A stretch of 64,000 bases of DNA from Macrobrachium rosenbergii (lineage: Eukaryota; Arthropoda; Malacostraca; Decapoda; Palaemonidae). The stretch is taken from NCBI RefSeq assembly GCF_040412425.1, contig NC_089744.1, forward strand, positions 27,302,501 to 27,366,500. The letters are read 5' to 3'. Below the pieces are notes generated by a model. That model did no database searches. It saw only the letters and a program-made list of their open reading frames with translations, and had not been told where the DNA came from. Positions 14,310-29,702 of this stretch are shown one piece after another. The position numbers were made by a program, and so were the translations under genes. Position 1 is the first letter of the stretch; each line of letters begins with the position of its first letter.

Positions 14310-15210
14310 CCTTGACATTTATTGGTTGGAACTCGACCTTTATGTTTGAGTAAGATCTTTTAAATTGTTAACATTTTTAAAATCAGTTTTACTCTGTGAA
14401 AAGTGAAAAAGTCAGGTGCTTTTAAATGCCATTTTCCAAAACTTTGAGATCTGACCAGCTGACAAACCTATCAAATACCATAGATGGAAGACCAACGTGT
14501 ATAGAAAATACTTTCACTACCCTCTCTGTGTTTTAGTTCTTTTATACAATTCTCTCACTTCTCTCTCAATGTTTCAGTTCTGAAGAAAAACTAGAGCCTC
14601 TATTTGTGCTCTAAGAACGTCTTAAAAAGTGTCGAAGGAATACGTTACAAATAGCAATAAAGGATAATTATGAAAAGCCAATAACGACTGCAAGGCTCAA
14701 TCACTAGAATCTTGAATAGACGAGAAATGGAAGAATCATGATTGATGTACCATTGCTAATTACAGTATGTAAAGGGACGCACACGTTATACCTATATATT
14801 ACAAGAATAACTCGCAAAAAAAAAAATACACACACACACGCTTATATCTATCTATCCGCGAATGTGTGCGCACGTGAGTGTAAAAAAGGCTCATCTCTCA
14901 TTTATCAGCATACGCAAAAGTTGTGTTCTCTAATGTTTGCCAAAACAAAATTTCTTATCCCAATAAATTACAAAGGAATTCTCTTTAAAAATTTCCATAC
15001 AGTTGAATACGTAAGATATTAGAAGTAAAATGAATACTTTGGAATCTCGATTTATCAGACCTTTGGGATGCTTTGTAGGGGTTAACACATAACTTTTAAA
15101 TAGAACTGGATAATATTCTTAAATGACTGAGAAGCTTCACTCAGAAGGAAATAATACTTTTCTAAATAGTCTTTTTATGGTAAATAAGTACAATAATGAA
15201 AGGTTAAATA
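14305..15210. other. Unique AT-rich sequence
   Basis: No gene or recognised repeat. A short ACACAC run occurs at 14828-14840. Confidence 0.55.
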
Positions 15211-15211
15211 A

Positions 15212-15233
15212 ACTTACACACACACACGCACAT

Positions 15234-15300
<67 letters not shown>

Positions 15301-15511
15301 TACACACACAATATATATGCGGTATTTACTGCCCTATTCAATATTCAATTTTTTTCCCATTTAAATCTTCTAACAAGAAAACCATATTACTTTTTCTACA
15401 GTAAATCCAAGCCTCTCAAATTCCCGTGGAAATCTTTATAAAATGAAAACCCAAATCTTGAGATTTAGCAATTCCCGAGAATTCTTCAGGAATTCCTTTG
15501 ACTTCATCCAA

Positions 15512-15562
<51 letters not shown>
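15212..15562. repeat. (CA)n-(TA)n tract and separate (CA)n tract
   Basis: CA with interruptions at 15215-15254 switches to TA at 15255-15298. A CA tract lies at 15510-15562. Confidence 0.93.
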
Positions 15563-15564
<2 letters not shown>

Positions 15565-15719
15565 ACGCACACTCGGTCCATTTCTCTCATAAATTGTGTC
15601 CCATAAGAACAGCATCTTCTCTCATCTTAAAAACATTTCCAATTAAGAGAGCATGACAGGGAAGACCATCCCAGAGAGTTGTACCCAACCTAAATCCAAA
15701 AAGAGTATCAATTTTCGTT

Positions 15720-16735
15720 CTTATTCCTTTCTCTTTTTCCCCCTTTCTCTTATTCCTCTGTTTTCGCTCCAGGTTCGTCTTTTTGTTTTTTCTTTCTCAT
15801 TGTTAGCTCTTCTAATGATATCATATTGCTCAAGAAAATGTTTTTTTGTAATCTATGGATTTTCCATAATATTCTTTCTATATATTTCATACTTTTGGCA
15901 TTTTGTGTGCTGTATTTCTCTCATTTTATTCGAGTCATTTTCCTGTGTTCTTGATACTCTTTCATTATCTTACTCATTGACATAATTAGAACTCTAATAA
16001 AATAAAAAATTAATTTTTCTCTCTCTTTTCGTCACCGTTATCATCACTACCTCCTTTGCCATCTTGCCTATTCCGATTCCTTGCAGAGATTGTCTTTCTC
16101 CAGCATCATCACCATCATCATCATCATCTCCATCCCTCCTCCCGTCCCCCTCTCCCTCAATTGCTCCACCTCCTCCAACACCACCATTATCTCCATCTGC
16201 ATCCCCCCCCCACCCCCCATCACCCGCTTCTTTCTCCTCGAGCCCAAAACTCTTCTTAATGGACGTCTTCTCCTCTCAGTATATCAGCATTACTTCCCCT
16301 CTTCATCTTCATCATTTCCTTTTCTTTTTCTTCCCCTTCATTCATCTCCTCATTTCCATGACCTGCTTGGCATCAGAGCCTCTTTCCGTGTATACTCTTA
16401 TGTCATTTCCTTCGTGACTACGACTTGCCTTTGTTATTTGCCTTAGTTTCTTTCTGTTGCTTCCTTCAAGTTCTGTCTATCTATCTGTCCATCTATTTAT
16501 TCCCTTGGGGGTTTCCTCTGTCTGTCTGTCTGTCTCTCACTGAACTCTTTCAGCTTCTTGCTAGGTTATTCAGCCGTTATCACCTCTTGCCTTGACACTA
16601 CCTCATCTCCGTTCGCCTCTCCTTTCCTTTCATCTTCTGCACCTTCTCTTCCATCACCTCCTTTCCTTCTTCTCCTTCTCCTTCTTCGTCTCCATCTTCG
16701 TCATCTTCATCCTCTCCTTCTTCCTCGTAACTAAT
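15720..16735 (+). repeat. 1-kb pyrimidine-rich low-complexity region
   Basis: The plus strand is mostly C and T (CATCATCATC, CTTCTCCTTC, TCTGTCTGTC), with several overlapping frames rich in Ser, Pro, Leu and Phe. Low complexity explains these frames, so no gene is called. Confidence 0.7.
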
Positions 16736-17097
16736 GTAGGAGAGGATGTGCATCTTCGGCTAACGATCCGCGAACGGAAGAGCCGACCCCATAATCCGGC
16801 TCGTATCCCGGGCTAGAACGATCCCATGATACGGCAGCCTTCCGAATGAACCGTCTCGTTAATTACCCTGTTTAATGCTCGATAATAATTACACGACGTA
16901 AAACTCTCCAGCGCGGTAAATTAAAACAACACCGAATCAAACGAAGCCGCCAACTGCTAACTGGAACTTCTTTCTTTGGGAGATGACTTACATACACTTG
17001 TGCCTGTGTACGTGTGTATTGATAATTGTGTACTCGTATGCTTCTGCTGTCAGGCAACTGCTGCACCTCCCCCCCCCCCCCCAACTCAGAGAAAAGT

Positions 17098-17350
17098 TGC
17101 ATAATCCGCGTGTCAGTGGTTAACGCCCTCGTCTCAATAGTGAGACCTCGTGATCGAGCCACCGGGGGATGAAATGGTCTGGGCCCATTTTCAGAGGATC
17201 ATGTTCCTGGCTGTTAGTGTCATGTGGAGCGACAACTGTAGAGAAAGCGGTGTTGTTAGCAATATCAACCCCGAAATGGCGGCAGATTAGTGCTGTGGAG
17301 TGTAAGTGCGTGCTTCCCGGTTCGAACCCGGGTTGAGCTTGACAGAAGCC
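17098..17350 (+). mobile_element. tRNA-related SINE-like sequence
   Basis: The plus strand carries TGGTTAACGCC (A-box-like, 17117-17127) and GTGATCGAGCC (B-box-like, about 17150), with a short stem GTCTCAATAGTGAGAC between them. A second sharp B box, CGGTTCGAACCCGG, lies at about 17320. The two box sets suggest a composite or dimeric tRNA-derived SINE. Borders are uncertain. Confidence 0.45.
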
Positions 17351-17399
17351 ATTGAAACATAGTCCAAACCCCCACTTGAGTTAGAAATGACAGTCTCTC

Positions 17400-17400
<1 letters not shown>

Positions 17401-17466
<66 letters not shown>
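17401..17466 (+). repeat. (GA)n microsatellite
   Basis: About 32 GA units. The following 17467-17900 is purine-rich unique sequence. Confidence 0.95.
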
Positions 17467-17468
<2 letters not shown>

Positions 17469-17925
17469 CCTATGAACTCATCATAAGAGGTGCAAAGTGC
17501 CCTAAAAAAAAAGAAAAAAAAAATAGAAAAGCAGGAATGAAGTCTCCCGGGGAGGAAGATGAGGCTGAACAAAATATCACAGGAAGTGGTCGAAAGGGGG
17601 AAGGATGGACACAAAAATAATGTAAATGGGACAGAAAAGAAAACGGGAAATAACAGAATATGTTTATGAAGAACTGAACACTATTAATACCAACTCAATC
17701 AATGAGGTTTATGATGAAAAGGAAGAAGGGAGAATGGACAACATTATGACTCAAAGGAAAGAAGGGAAAAAGAAAATAAAATGGAAATAGGGAGCTTGAA
17801 TAGAAGGGAAATTAAGAACTCACGTGAAGAAATACATAAGGAACATACGGGTCGTATGGATCAATTGAATGGAGCAACTATGACCACTAGTCTATAAGTT
17901 TGCTGAGAGAACATGGACCAATACA

Positions 17926-17931
<6 letters not shown>

Positions 17932-17989
<58 letters not shown>
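17932..17989 (-). repeat. (CT)n microsatellite
   Basis: About 28 CT units. The following 17990-19510 is unique intron sequence with no recognised gene. The 103-codon plus-strand frame at 18143-18454 has no recognisable domain. Confidence 0.93.
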
Positions 17990-17992
<3 letters not shown>

Positions 17993-19520
17993 TTCGTTAC
18001 TGTCCATGAAACCTGACTGTCCTTAAAGGACGGGAAAGGATGGGGTTTAGTTTGGCTCAAGATGACTCGATAGGACCCTGGCTGTCTCGTAATTCGTCTG
18101 CTGATTATCGTTACCTTTCACCGCCCACCATTAGGCCTCAAGATGGCTCGATTAAAAGGCCGTTTTAACGAGACACTAAAGAGAGAAGAGGGGAAATTCG
18201 AGTTTTACAACGACTGCCGAGCGGTAAAGCCAGCAACAAGAGCTGTGGCGATTATAAGTCAAAATCACTTTTCCTTGCGAACTATCGAATATTTTCTTCT
18301 TCAGACTTCCAGTTTTATTCCATTCCCAAACGAACCGCAAACAAAAAACGGCCCTCTAAGATCGTTCTTCACTGGCCTGGGACTCTCCCTACTACTATTA
18401 CGACTACCGAAGGGCGTCATGATACTGAAGGAGGAGAAGACAAAGGCACGGTAAGTGGATGCTTTATGGATGTGCTCGGCTTGAAATGTGATTTGATTTA
18501 TGGGAAGCAACACCACTAAACATGCACGCTCCAGTTGCCCTATGTCGGTCGTAGAGAAGAGACGGAGTCCAAAGTTCCCCATTTCTCGTGATTTAAGGGC
18601 ATGTGGGTTCAACTGACGTCGAGGAACTGGTCGCAAAAATACCGTATATTGGATTCCGCCTGGATTTCATTGGATAATTTTAGAGCTGAAGCGGTAAATA
18701 GCTACTCAAACAGATACTCAACTAGTGAACGAGGTTCTACGGTACTTGATAAGTTTTCCAAAGATATATTATTATGTGAGATATCATTCGTCTGATACTT
18801 TATGTAAGAAATAAGTGAAAAAATAAATATATAAATAATTAAATAAACAAAGCCATCCCGTACAGCTAAATACATAAATGACGAAAAACATTTAGCAAAG
18901 ATGAAAAAAATATTCCACAGTCATTTCGGAGAGGCAAGACCAATTCCTCTTCCATCTTTAAACAAAATGAATACAAGATCCAAATATGCTTGCATGCAGG
19001 GAAGAGCAGGAATATACACATCTATCATACAGTGGTACAAGAAAGCAGTATCAGATTAGGTATGGCCAAAGTTAACTTCTATGCAGGTCATGTCATCACA
19101 TCGATCACAAAATATCAGGGTCGGCAGGAAACCGTCTCAATTCTTGAGGTGTAGGCCTAATTTCAATCTAATATTTATGCAGGCTTATTATTTTCGCTTT
19201 TCCTTACACAAAAAAGCTGAAGATAATTTTTTAAGATTGTTCTAAGTACCTTTATGAAAGTAGACCAGGTTTTGTCAGGTAAATTCTCTGGTCTTGTGAA
19301 ACATCGAGCAATTTGAACACCAACTCTCAAATAACACCTCAATATATTCATGGCAATATATTATTAACATTGCACTTTCTAAAGGTCAATTCCCGATATA
19401 AACGTATTTTCAGTACTGAACCACAAAGATCAACTACCTTCTCGAATCGCTCATTTTTTTTAATTTTTACATCTGAACAGAAATTATTTGGCAACATTTA
19501 CCATTAACATGCGACAGGTC

Positions 19521-19642
19521 GAATCCCACCTTCAAAAGCAAGAGTTTCCTCATATATTACTAGTAAGGCTTCAATGTTTACGGATAAAACCTCTTTAAAA
19601 CATTTCAAGAGATCGAGAAGTTAGAGTTCTTTGTAGATCATG

Positions 19643-19720
<78 letters not shown>

Positions 19721-19924
19721 CGACCAAAATTTCCATAAAATAAGTAGACAATGTCTACTTGTTTTATGGAAATCATAGTCGTATACTGTAATTATATTAA
19801 TAATAATGATCTACAAAGAACTCTAACTTTTCGGTCTCTTGAAACGTATTAGAGGTTTTGTCCGTAACCCTTGAAGCCTTACTAGTAATATATGAAGAAC
19901 CTTTTGCTTTTGAAGGTGGGATTC
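19521..19924. repeat. 404-bp foldback (palindromic) element
   Basis: Outer arms 19521-19643 and 19802-19924 are near-exact reverse complements: GAATCCCACCTTCAAAAGCA on the left matches the reverse of TGAAGGTGGGATTC on the right, and AGTTAGAGTTCTTTGTAGAT is shared exactly. Inner arms (about 19720-19747 and 19753-19784) meet at AGTAGACAATGTCTACT. An ATT tract (19641-19719) is present in the left arm only. The left edge GGTCGAATCCCACC resembles a Pol III B box. Confidence 0.85.
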
Positions 19925-20070
19925 TTGTACACCGTAGAATGCATAAGAAATACCGCACTTGGTTCAGGCAAGGCAGAAATACTGGATAAAAGTATCTGGT
20001 GTTTACAGTAAGAGCCGAGACGACATATTTAAAACGTTTGTGAGATCAGCATCCATGTCGTGACAGACTA

Positions 20071-20340
20071 CGGAAGATAAAGACATCACAGGTGAAAAAA
20101 GTTTGGATGTAGTTAAGGTGACAATGTTGAGGTGGATGTGAAGAGTAACAGAGACACACGCACATGTGATAGAAAATGAGGGAATTAGAGGAACAAAGAA
20201 GAGAAACATGAGAGAAGATAAAAGAAGAGAGGAGAGGAGAGGAGAGATAGTAGTGGTATGGTTCTGTTGTGAGAATAAATGAGGCGAGAGTCATGGAGAT
20301 GGAGATGTTGAGTATATGGGAAATGAAGATCAAAGTTAAG
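20071..20340 (+). pseudogene. Decayed RTE-like LINE ORF2 C-terminus
   Basis: In broken plus-strand frames the sequence reads TMLRWM then, past a TGA, RVTETHAHVIENEGIRGT, and later WYGSVVRINEARVMEMEM. This matches the well-known retrotransposon tail pattern MLRWMCGVTRxDRIRNExIRGT ... RLRWYGHVxRxxEN ... RVMEMEV. A stop replaces the Cys codon and at least one frameshift separates the blocks, so it is inactive. It is followed by a short GATA-type run (20340-20353), as many such 3' ends are. Only the C-terminal region remains. Confidence 0.75.
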
Positions 20341-20353
20341 ATAGATAGATAGG

Positions 20354-21065
20354 TATACTATAATAATACGAACAATAATCAGCAAAAGAAACTTAGTAAG
20401 AGAGAAACAGTGGCTCAAAATCAACTTAGCAATGGTGCAATTAATCTCATGAAGAAAAATCAGTCAGCCAAAACAGATCTGCTTTCATTAATGGTCTAAA
20501 TTCAGTTTCTGCAAGCTGAGTTGACTGAAAAGTTTCTCGTCGTCGTGCAAGTTTTTTTTTTTTTTTTTTTTTTACTTTAAAACATAATTAATTTCTTTTC
20601 TCTTTCCTACCAGCATAAAACAGCACATGACTTTTTCCAATTTCTGGGTAATTTTCGAAGATGATGAAATTAAGCATTACCATAATGAAAAGCTTGGTAC
20701 AGGTTGCTCAATCTCCTTTACCAATTTCCTCCCAGGAACGAAAAAACTGCGTCACAAATCACCGAGCCAAAAGCGAGAAAAGAATAATGTCTGTTGAGCA
20801 AAGGACCTTTAAAAAAAAAATTAGAGAAAGTTTTTGATCAGTTCGACTCGAAGTAATTGAATTCAGAACATCCCAGCCACAAAACGAATAAGAAAACTAA
20901 GAACAAAAAACCACTTCCAGTTCTTTGTTCAAAGACTCGCCAATTGCCTTCGGCGCGCCACCAACTTCGGGAGATTAAAAAAAAATGATAAAAAGCACAG
21001 GACTTTTCCGAAATGAGCTGCAAGGTCAAAGTGTTCAGAAAACTAGCATAGGCGTGTGTAACTTT
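20354..21065. other. Unique intron sequence
   Basis: A T run (20550-20572) and other homopolymers; no gene recognised. Confidence 0.55.
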
Positions 21066-21069
21066 TTAT

Positions 21070-21105
21070 GTGTGCTGTGTGTATATATATTGTATATATA
21101 TACAG

Positions 21106-21174
<69 letters not shown>
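21070..21174. repeat. (TA)n microsatellite
   Basis: TA with CAG and TG interruptions at its start. Confidence 0.93.
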
Positions 21175-21177
<3 letters not shown>

Positions 21178-21283
21178 TGAATTTTAACACATCACCGTGA
21201 TTCATATACAAACATTAAGCTATAAATGTCGTTTAATATCCAATTCGCTCTACCTCGGGAATGATATATTTTCATATATATAT

Positions 21284-21458
21284 GTTACCCGAAGGGGAAT
21301 TTTTTAGTCGATAATAAGTTCGTCGTCTAGTGGGCTCGAACCGCGGAAGAACAAGAACTTGTGGTTTAAGGCGTCACTGTAGTCCTGAGTTCTTGTTCTT
21401 TCTTGGTTCGATCCCACGAGGTGACGTTCTCATTATCAACTAAAATTTTCCTTCGGGT

Positions 21459-21461
<3 letters not shown>
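21284..21461. repeat. 178-bp palindromic repeat with tRNA-like promoter boxes
   Basis: The arms start GTTACCCGAAGG and end CCTTCGGGTAAC. They pair imperfectly through GTCGATAATAAG/CATTATCAAC, GTGGGCTCGAACC/GGTTCGATCCCAC and AGAACAAGAACT/TTCTTGTTCT. The centre carries TGGTTTAAGGC (A-box-like, 21362) and the right arm GGTTCGATCCC (B box, 21405). The repeat is bordered by TA-rich DNA, with a long TA tract directly on its right (21462-21544). Conserved-looking sequence from about 21196 probably belongs to the same element. Confidence 0.8.
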
Positions 21462-22079
<618 letters not shown>

Positions 22080-22360
22080 GCACAGACATACGATCACATT
22101 CATATATATACCCAGACAACTATCAATCTTTATGCGCACTGCTATCTCTGCATGGATGTGGTCGCGGGCAAATACCATTTTCTAATTAGAAATTTACCCA
22201 TTAAATCTGACAGCAGTAACTGAAGCATTAATTCACCAGTGGTATGCAACGATTCAAAGTACAACCTCTGTTCGCCGAACTGAAACAAATTAATTACATT
22301 TTATTGAAAACTCTGCCGTCGAAGTTTTACCAATCAACTGAATAAAGCTTTCGACGTTAG

Positions 22361-22407
<47 letters not shown>

Positions 22408-22535
22408 CTTGCTCTGCCAATAAATAAAAAAAATAATAAAAAGCAAAAAGGAAAGGCTCTCTAATCCAGGCCAGGGTTTTGCGTTCTGGCTGAAGGATTT
22501 ATTTCTTGAAGATGAAGGAAAGACCAGGAAGGCGC

Positions 22536-22594
<59 letters not shown>
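22361..22594. repeat. (CT)n and (GA)n pair
   Basis: CT at 22361-22405 and GA at 22538-22593, in inverted relation about 130 nt apart. Confidence 0.93.
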
Positions 22595-22599
<5 letters not shown>

Positions 22600-23700
22600 G
22601 GTTAGAGTATTGTGGGGGTGACGGTGGGGGTTCTGGCAGGGGATACCTGGGATACCTACCTACATAGCTAGGCATCCCCAAAAACGACCACGGGGGAGGA
22701 TGCTATGAAAAGAGGGATTGGGCAAGACGGGAGAAGGAGGAACCGTAAGAAATATTTGCAGGATTACGCCGCTTCTGTATAGACGAGGGGAAATGGGGTG
22801 TGGGAACGCCCATTTACCCATAATTTTCTTGTTTCCCCCTGACACCCATAAGCCATCGTGTAATGCTACTTTGCCGGTGATAGATACGTCGGTGGTGAGA
22901 GCCTTCGTTCCCGCTTTTAAAACAAGATAAATAAACACCTTCAGGTCTTTGGGAGAGGATCAGCTGCTCCCCACAAAATCCTCCACCTCCTCCTCCTCCT
23001 ATTCCTATCTTTCTTCCTCATCCTCCCTCGAAGGAAACGGTGGGGGAAGGCGCGCCCCCAGTTGCCAGAAGGATTTGGAGTATTAAATCTTTCCCTGAAA
23101 CGTCTTTACAATGAACAGTTTTAGGGTGCTAAAGAAGATAACGCGATTTGCTTCGGGAGAAGTACTTTGTAGGGCTTATCGATACACCTCAATATAAGGG
23201 GTATCTATATCCACCTTCTTTATCTTCTTCTTATTCTTCTTAAGCAAAACATACGTGCACAATTCACATAGAATTATTTGAGAAATATGGCAATGGTTAC
23301 AGATAATAACAGAATTATAATCATTGAAAGAAAAGATAATATAAGCTAATTGGGTTTACAACGCCACTCAAGCACTATGTTTCCTGTCCAAGAGTTTGAA
23401 TGTATAGACCGACTTTGGACATACTCGCCAGATTCTCTGCAAGGGACGGATTCCTAAACGAGTATAGAAAAACAGAGGGATTTCTTGAACATAAAAAGTG
23501 GATCAACTTTTTGTTTGCTTGGGAACAGAAGAATGTCACTTGCATTTTTGCATCAAACACAGGCCTTGCCATGGGCAAGATTTTGATTTTGAACGATCAC
23601 TGATTCCTCTCAGTTATCAGGAAGGCAATCTGATCTTGATATTGTTGATGGAATTATAACGAACAACTGTGGATTCGGATCATGCATCATAAAGATAATG
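22600..23700. other. Unique intron sequence
   Basis: GC-richer near 22600-23060. No frame shows a recognised domain. Confidence 0.5.
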
Positions 23701-23704
23701 ATTT

Positions 23705-23938
23705 ATGAAAATTGGGTTACAAAGCCAGGCACTTGGGTACTTTCTGCCATTCAGCGAATAAGACAGGGAAAAGAGGGAGTTGGAGTGGTTGGACAGGAAA
23801 ATGAAAGAAAGGAACCTGGAACAGAAGTAGAAGTAGAGTAAAAGGCCTACATTTAGGCGCACTGGGGGGCAAAGGAACGCTGAATGCAAGCCTACAGTGC
23901 ACCATGTAAGGCGCGCTGACGGCACTACCTCCCTACGG
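23705..23938 (+). mobile_element. Decapod-type SINE-like repeat, family 1 relative
   Basis: The 3' end CCTACAGTGCACC...GCTGACGGCACTACCTCCCTACGG matches the ends of the copies at 42730-43028 and, in reverse, 28239-28548. The 5' part (GGGTTACAAAGCCAGGCACT) matches the reverse complement of 51128-51225, suggesting a sub-family. Confidence 0.7.
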
Positions 23939-25075
23939 ACGTCTCACAACGATAATGAATCCTTTAAGGAAACAAATATTGTTTTTGAATCTAAATCCAT
24001 CTTTAAAGTTGCCAGTCCCGTCGACCTTTGCATAGAAACATGGCCCTCTGTAAATGAGCAACCCCTCCAAAATGTTCATAGGAAATCTGTTGATTGAGAG
24101 GTTTATGAATTACTGTCCCAACAAATTAACAAAATAACAAACCAACACCCCGGAAGACATATAACCCTCTTCCCGGAAACCATGAACATCGGTAGTTAAA
24201 CACATACAGGGGCAACTTCCTAAATTGGCATTCATTCTGAAATTATCCGGATGCACGAGGGATGGGAATGATTTCTTTCTTCTGGCTGTAAATTTTGACA
24301 GATTTTTATTTTCACGAAAAACTCTCGGTTGATAAACTCGTCAAACTTTACTTCCCACTAAAATTCTGACACATCTCCCCCCCCCCTTTAGAAAATGAGC
24401 GATATTTTAATTTTGGCTTAGCCTCGAGTGTCACTAAGACTTCTCATTACACTTAATTTTGGGAAAGGGCGAACCATTGTGGTTAGACTATACGAATTTC
24501 CACGAAAGTGAGTTTTTCATCCAAGGGATGTATAAGTTAAATCCCTTTATGCTCGTATATAAAGTGGTGCACATTCAAAAGTGAACTTTTCCATTTCTGT
24601 GTGAAAAACGGTTCCACCTTATTTCATTTTAAATCGTGTCTTTCTTTTAGCTTAAAATCCACCAGATGACTCTGCGGGCAAAGTACTCGGTACTAAATAC
24701 AACTCTCATTTACATTTTATCGCCAATATTAGTGCAACCCTGATCGTCAACATTTCATCATTCCCATTTACGATTATTCTTTCATAAATATTATCTGGTA
24801 TGTAATGACACTCAAGAAGTAACTGATGATCCTTCTAAGTAGATAATACATTAGTAGAATGTGCGCTTAATTTTTCTCATTCTCTTGTAAATTATATCCC
24901 AAAATGTTAAATTTCACAGGTCCTGAAATACCAAGTAGACATTAAAATCATAAAAAAATTTATGCATATTTATGTGTGTATATATATATAAATATATATA
25001 TTCTATATAAACATATAAATACATATGTATGTATATGTATACACATATACACACGCGCACACGCATATATATAAG
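23939..25075. other. Unique intron sequence
   Basis: No recognised gene. A C run occurs at 24377-24386. Confidence 0.55.
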
Positions 25076-25077
25076 TA

Positions 25078-25227
<150 letters not shown>

Positions 25228-25722
25228 TTACGATGTATATGACATAGATTCTTATATGGAACACAACTAAACAACATGACATTCTTTTTAATAATTTTAA
25301 CATCCTTAATTTAAAAAAAAATTTTTTTGCCCCACAAATTTCCATTTGTGAAGTTAGAAAAATTTATGAGAGTGTAAAAATCTCATGAGAACTATATAAA
25401 ATCCACATTCAGAGATTAGGCAATGTACCCACGCTCAAAAAAAAAAAAAAAAAAAAAAAAAACTGCATCAGTAATTTCCTGGGCCCAGCTGATCAGTCAG
25501 TAAACCGGGAGGATTTCCTCTGCGGGAATTCGCGCAGTGAATCTCAGTAATAAGAAGCAACTGGGTGTAATTCTTTGAACCGAATGATCCTCTTGACAGA
25601 TTTATATCCGGGGGAGACGTGTTCGCAGATAAGGCAAACTGACCTGACCGTCACTTGATGGTGTCTAGTGTAACTCACTCTGAAATAAGCACTCCCACAT
25701 ATGTCCGCGCGCGCACACACAT

Positions 25723-28045
<2,323 letters not shown>

Positions 28046-28049
28046 GAGA

Positions 28050-28051
<2 letters not shown>

Positions 28052-28118
<67 letters not shown>
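28052..28118 (+). repeat. (GA)n microsatellite
   Basis: About 33 GA units. Confidence 0.95.
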
Positions 28119-28121
<3 letters not shown>

Positions 28122-28238
28122 TAACCTTTTGACAAATACGATAATGAAACAATTGCTAAAAAGGTGGGAAAAATGCAAGTGGTTTAGTATAAAAATGCAC
28201 CACAGAATAAAGTTCGAGTCTTGTCAACACTGTCATCG

Positions 28239-28548
28239 CCCGTAGGAGGGAAGCGCCGACAGTACACCGCTCAAGCGATGCCCTTTAGGTGAATGCCTTA
28301 AGATTCTTTGCAGTGTCCTTTCAGCTCCAAGCTGCAACCCCTTCACTCCTTTTATTGTACCTCCGTTCATATTCTCTTTCTTCCATCTTACTTTCCACCC
28401 TTTCCTAACAACTGTTTCACAGCGCAACCGCGATGTTTTCCTTCGGCCACGCCTTCAATTAAGACCTTCTTTGCCCTCAATTTCCTTTTCAGCGCTTAAT
28501 GATCTCTTAGATCCCAGGACTTGGCCTTTGGTCTAAATTCTATATTCC
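28239..28548 (-). mobile_element. SINE-like repeat family 1, antisense copy
   Basis: Reverse-complemented, it runs from GGAATATAGAATTTAGACCA through GATCATTAAGCGCTGAAAAG, GGTGGAAAGTAAGATGGAAG and GGGGTTGCAGCTTGGAGC to CGGTGTACTGTCGGCGCTTC. This is collinear with 42730-43028 over its whole length at clearly recognisable identity. An apparent antisense 64-codon frame is part of the repeat. Confidence 0.85.
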
Positions 28549-28689
28549 AGTTCCAGTATTGTCTTCACCTTATGAAAAGGAGTTGTCCAAAAGTATGAGG
28601 ATTCTGCTAGAGTCAGTACTTACATCTATACCAGCACACATACGTACTTATATATACATATATGTACAGTGCATATATACATATATATA

Positions 28690-28693
28690 AACA

Positions 28694-28761
<68 letters not shown>

Positions 28762-28855
28762 TGTATATATATATGTACAGTATATACAGTATATACACAC
28801 AAACACACACACACACATATATATATGTGTGTGTTTGTTTATGTATATTTATATT

Positions 28856-28948
<93 letters not shown>

Positions 28949-29002
28949 CTTAAGCTACATAATTTTCTTCATTCTATCTCTCAAAGCCACCATGGGAATG
29001 AT

Positions 29003-29063
<61 letters not shown>

Positions 29064-29140
29064 AGGCTACCATGAGAATGGAAATTTTCCCTTCTCTCTT
29101 TCCGCTGAAGATATGGGACTAGAAGTCTCCCCCCCACCCC

Positions 29141-29172
<32 letters not shown>
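28690..29172. repeat. TA, TA and CT microsatellite cluster
   Basis: TA 28697-28760 and 28863-28944 with CA/TG variants between; CT 29004-29061 and 29144-29172. Confidence 0.93.
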
Positions 29173-29174
<2 letters not shown>

Positions 29175-29568
29175 AGCTATCAACATCACGTACGAATGAC
29201 GACTCCCTATGCATGCACATGCAAATGGGGGTAGGAAAAACAAAACAATAATAACCGTTCTTTTCCCCAGATAACGAAAGTGCGTCTTACACCTTAGGTA
29301 GCTGTGCCTGAAGATGCGTGTATGCCACTGCACATTTAAAGTGCACATTTGAGCGACTACGATTATGAAAAAAATCATGAGTACTTCATCATACGAAGAA
29401 GGATGTGATGGCAAAATTCGTATTCAAATAATAGTGTGTAAAAATTAACCGTGTATGAATATTAGTTAAGATGAGCGTGACAATGTGCATTCAGACTGGT
29501 TTGGGGATGTAAACACTGCCTTATATAGGTGATATATTAGACAAAAAATTATAAACAATCTTGAGGGC

Positions 29569-29570
<2 letters not shown>

Positions 29571-29624
<54 letters not shown>
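29571..29624 (+). repeat. (GA)n microsatellite
   Basis: About 27 GA units. 29175-29570 before it is unique sequence with nothing recognised. Confidence 0.95.
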
Positions 29625-29627
<3 letters not shown>

Positions 29628-29702
29628 AAATTAAATATGCTTACGTATGAAGGTAAACTGCCGCCACTCAGGTGAGAGCGACGATGTTAATGAGGCAGAC
29701 AT

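Noticed and set aside
15653..16446. Overlapping 110-121-codon frames, one looking like a multi-pass membrane protein
   Set aside because: The hydrophobic Phe/Leu/Ser bias is explained by pyrimidine-rich low-complexity DNA.
17310..17340. True tRNA gene suggested by CGGTTCGAACCCGG
   Set aside because: No acceptor stem or anticodon arm could be matched; treated as part of a SINE-like repeat.
18143..18454. 103-codon plus-strand frame
   Set aside because: No domain or homolog recognised and no codon or splice support.
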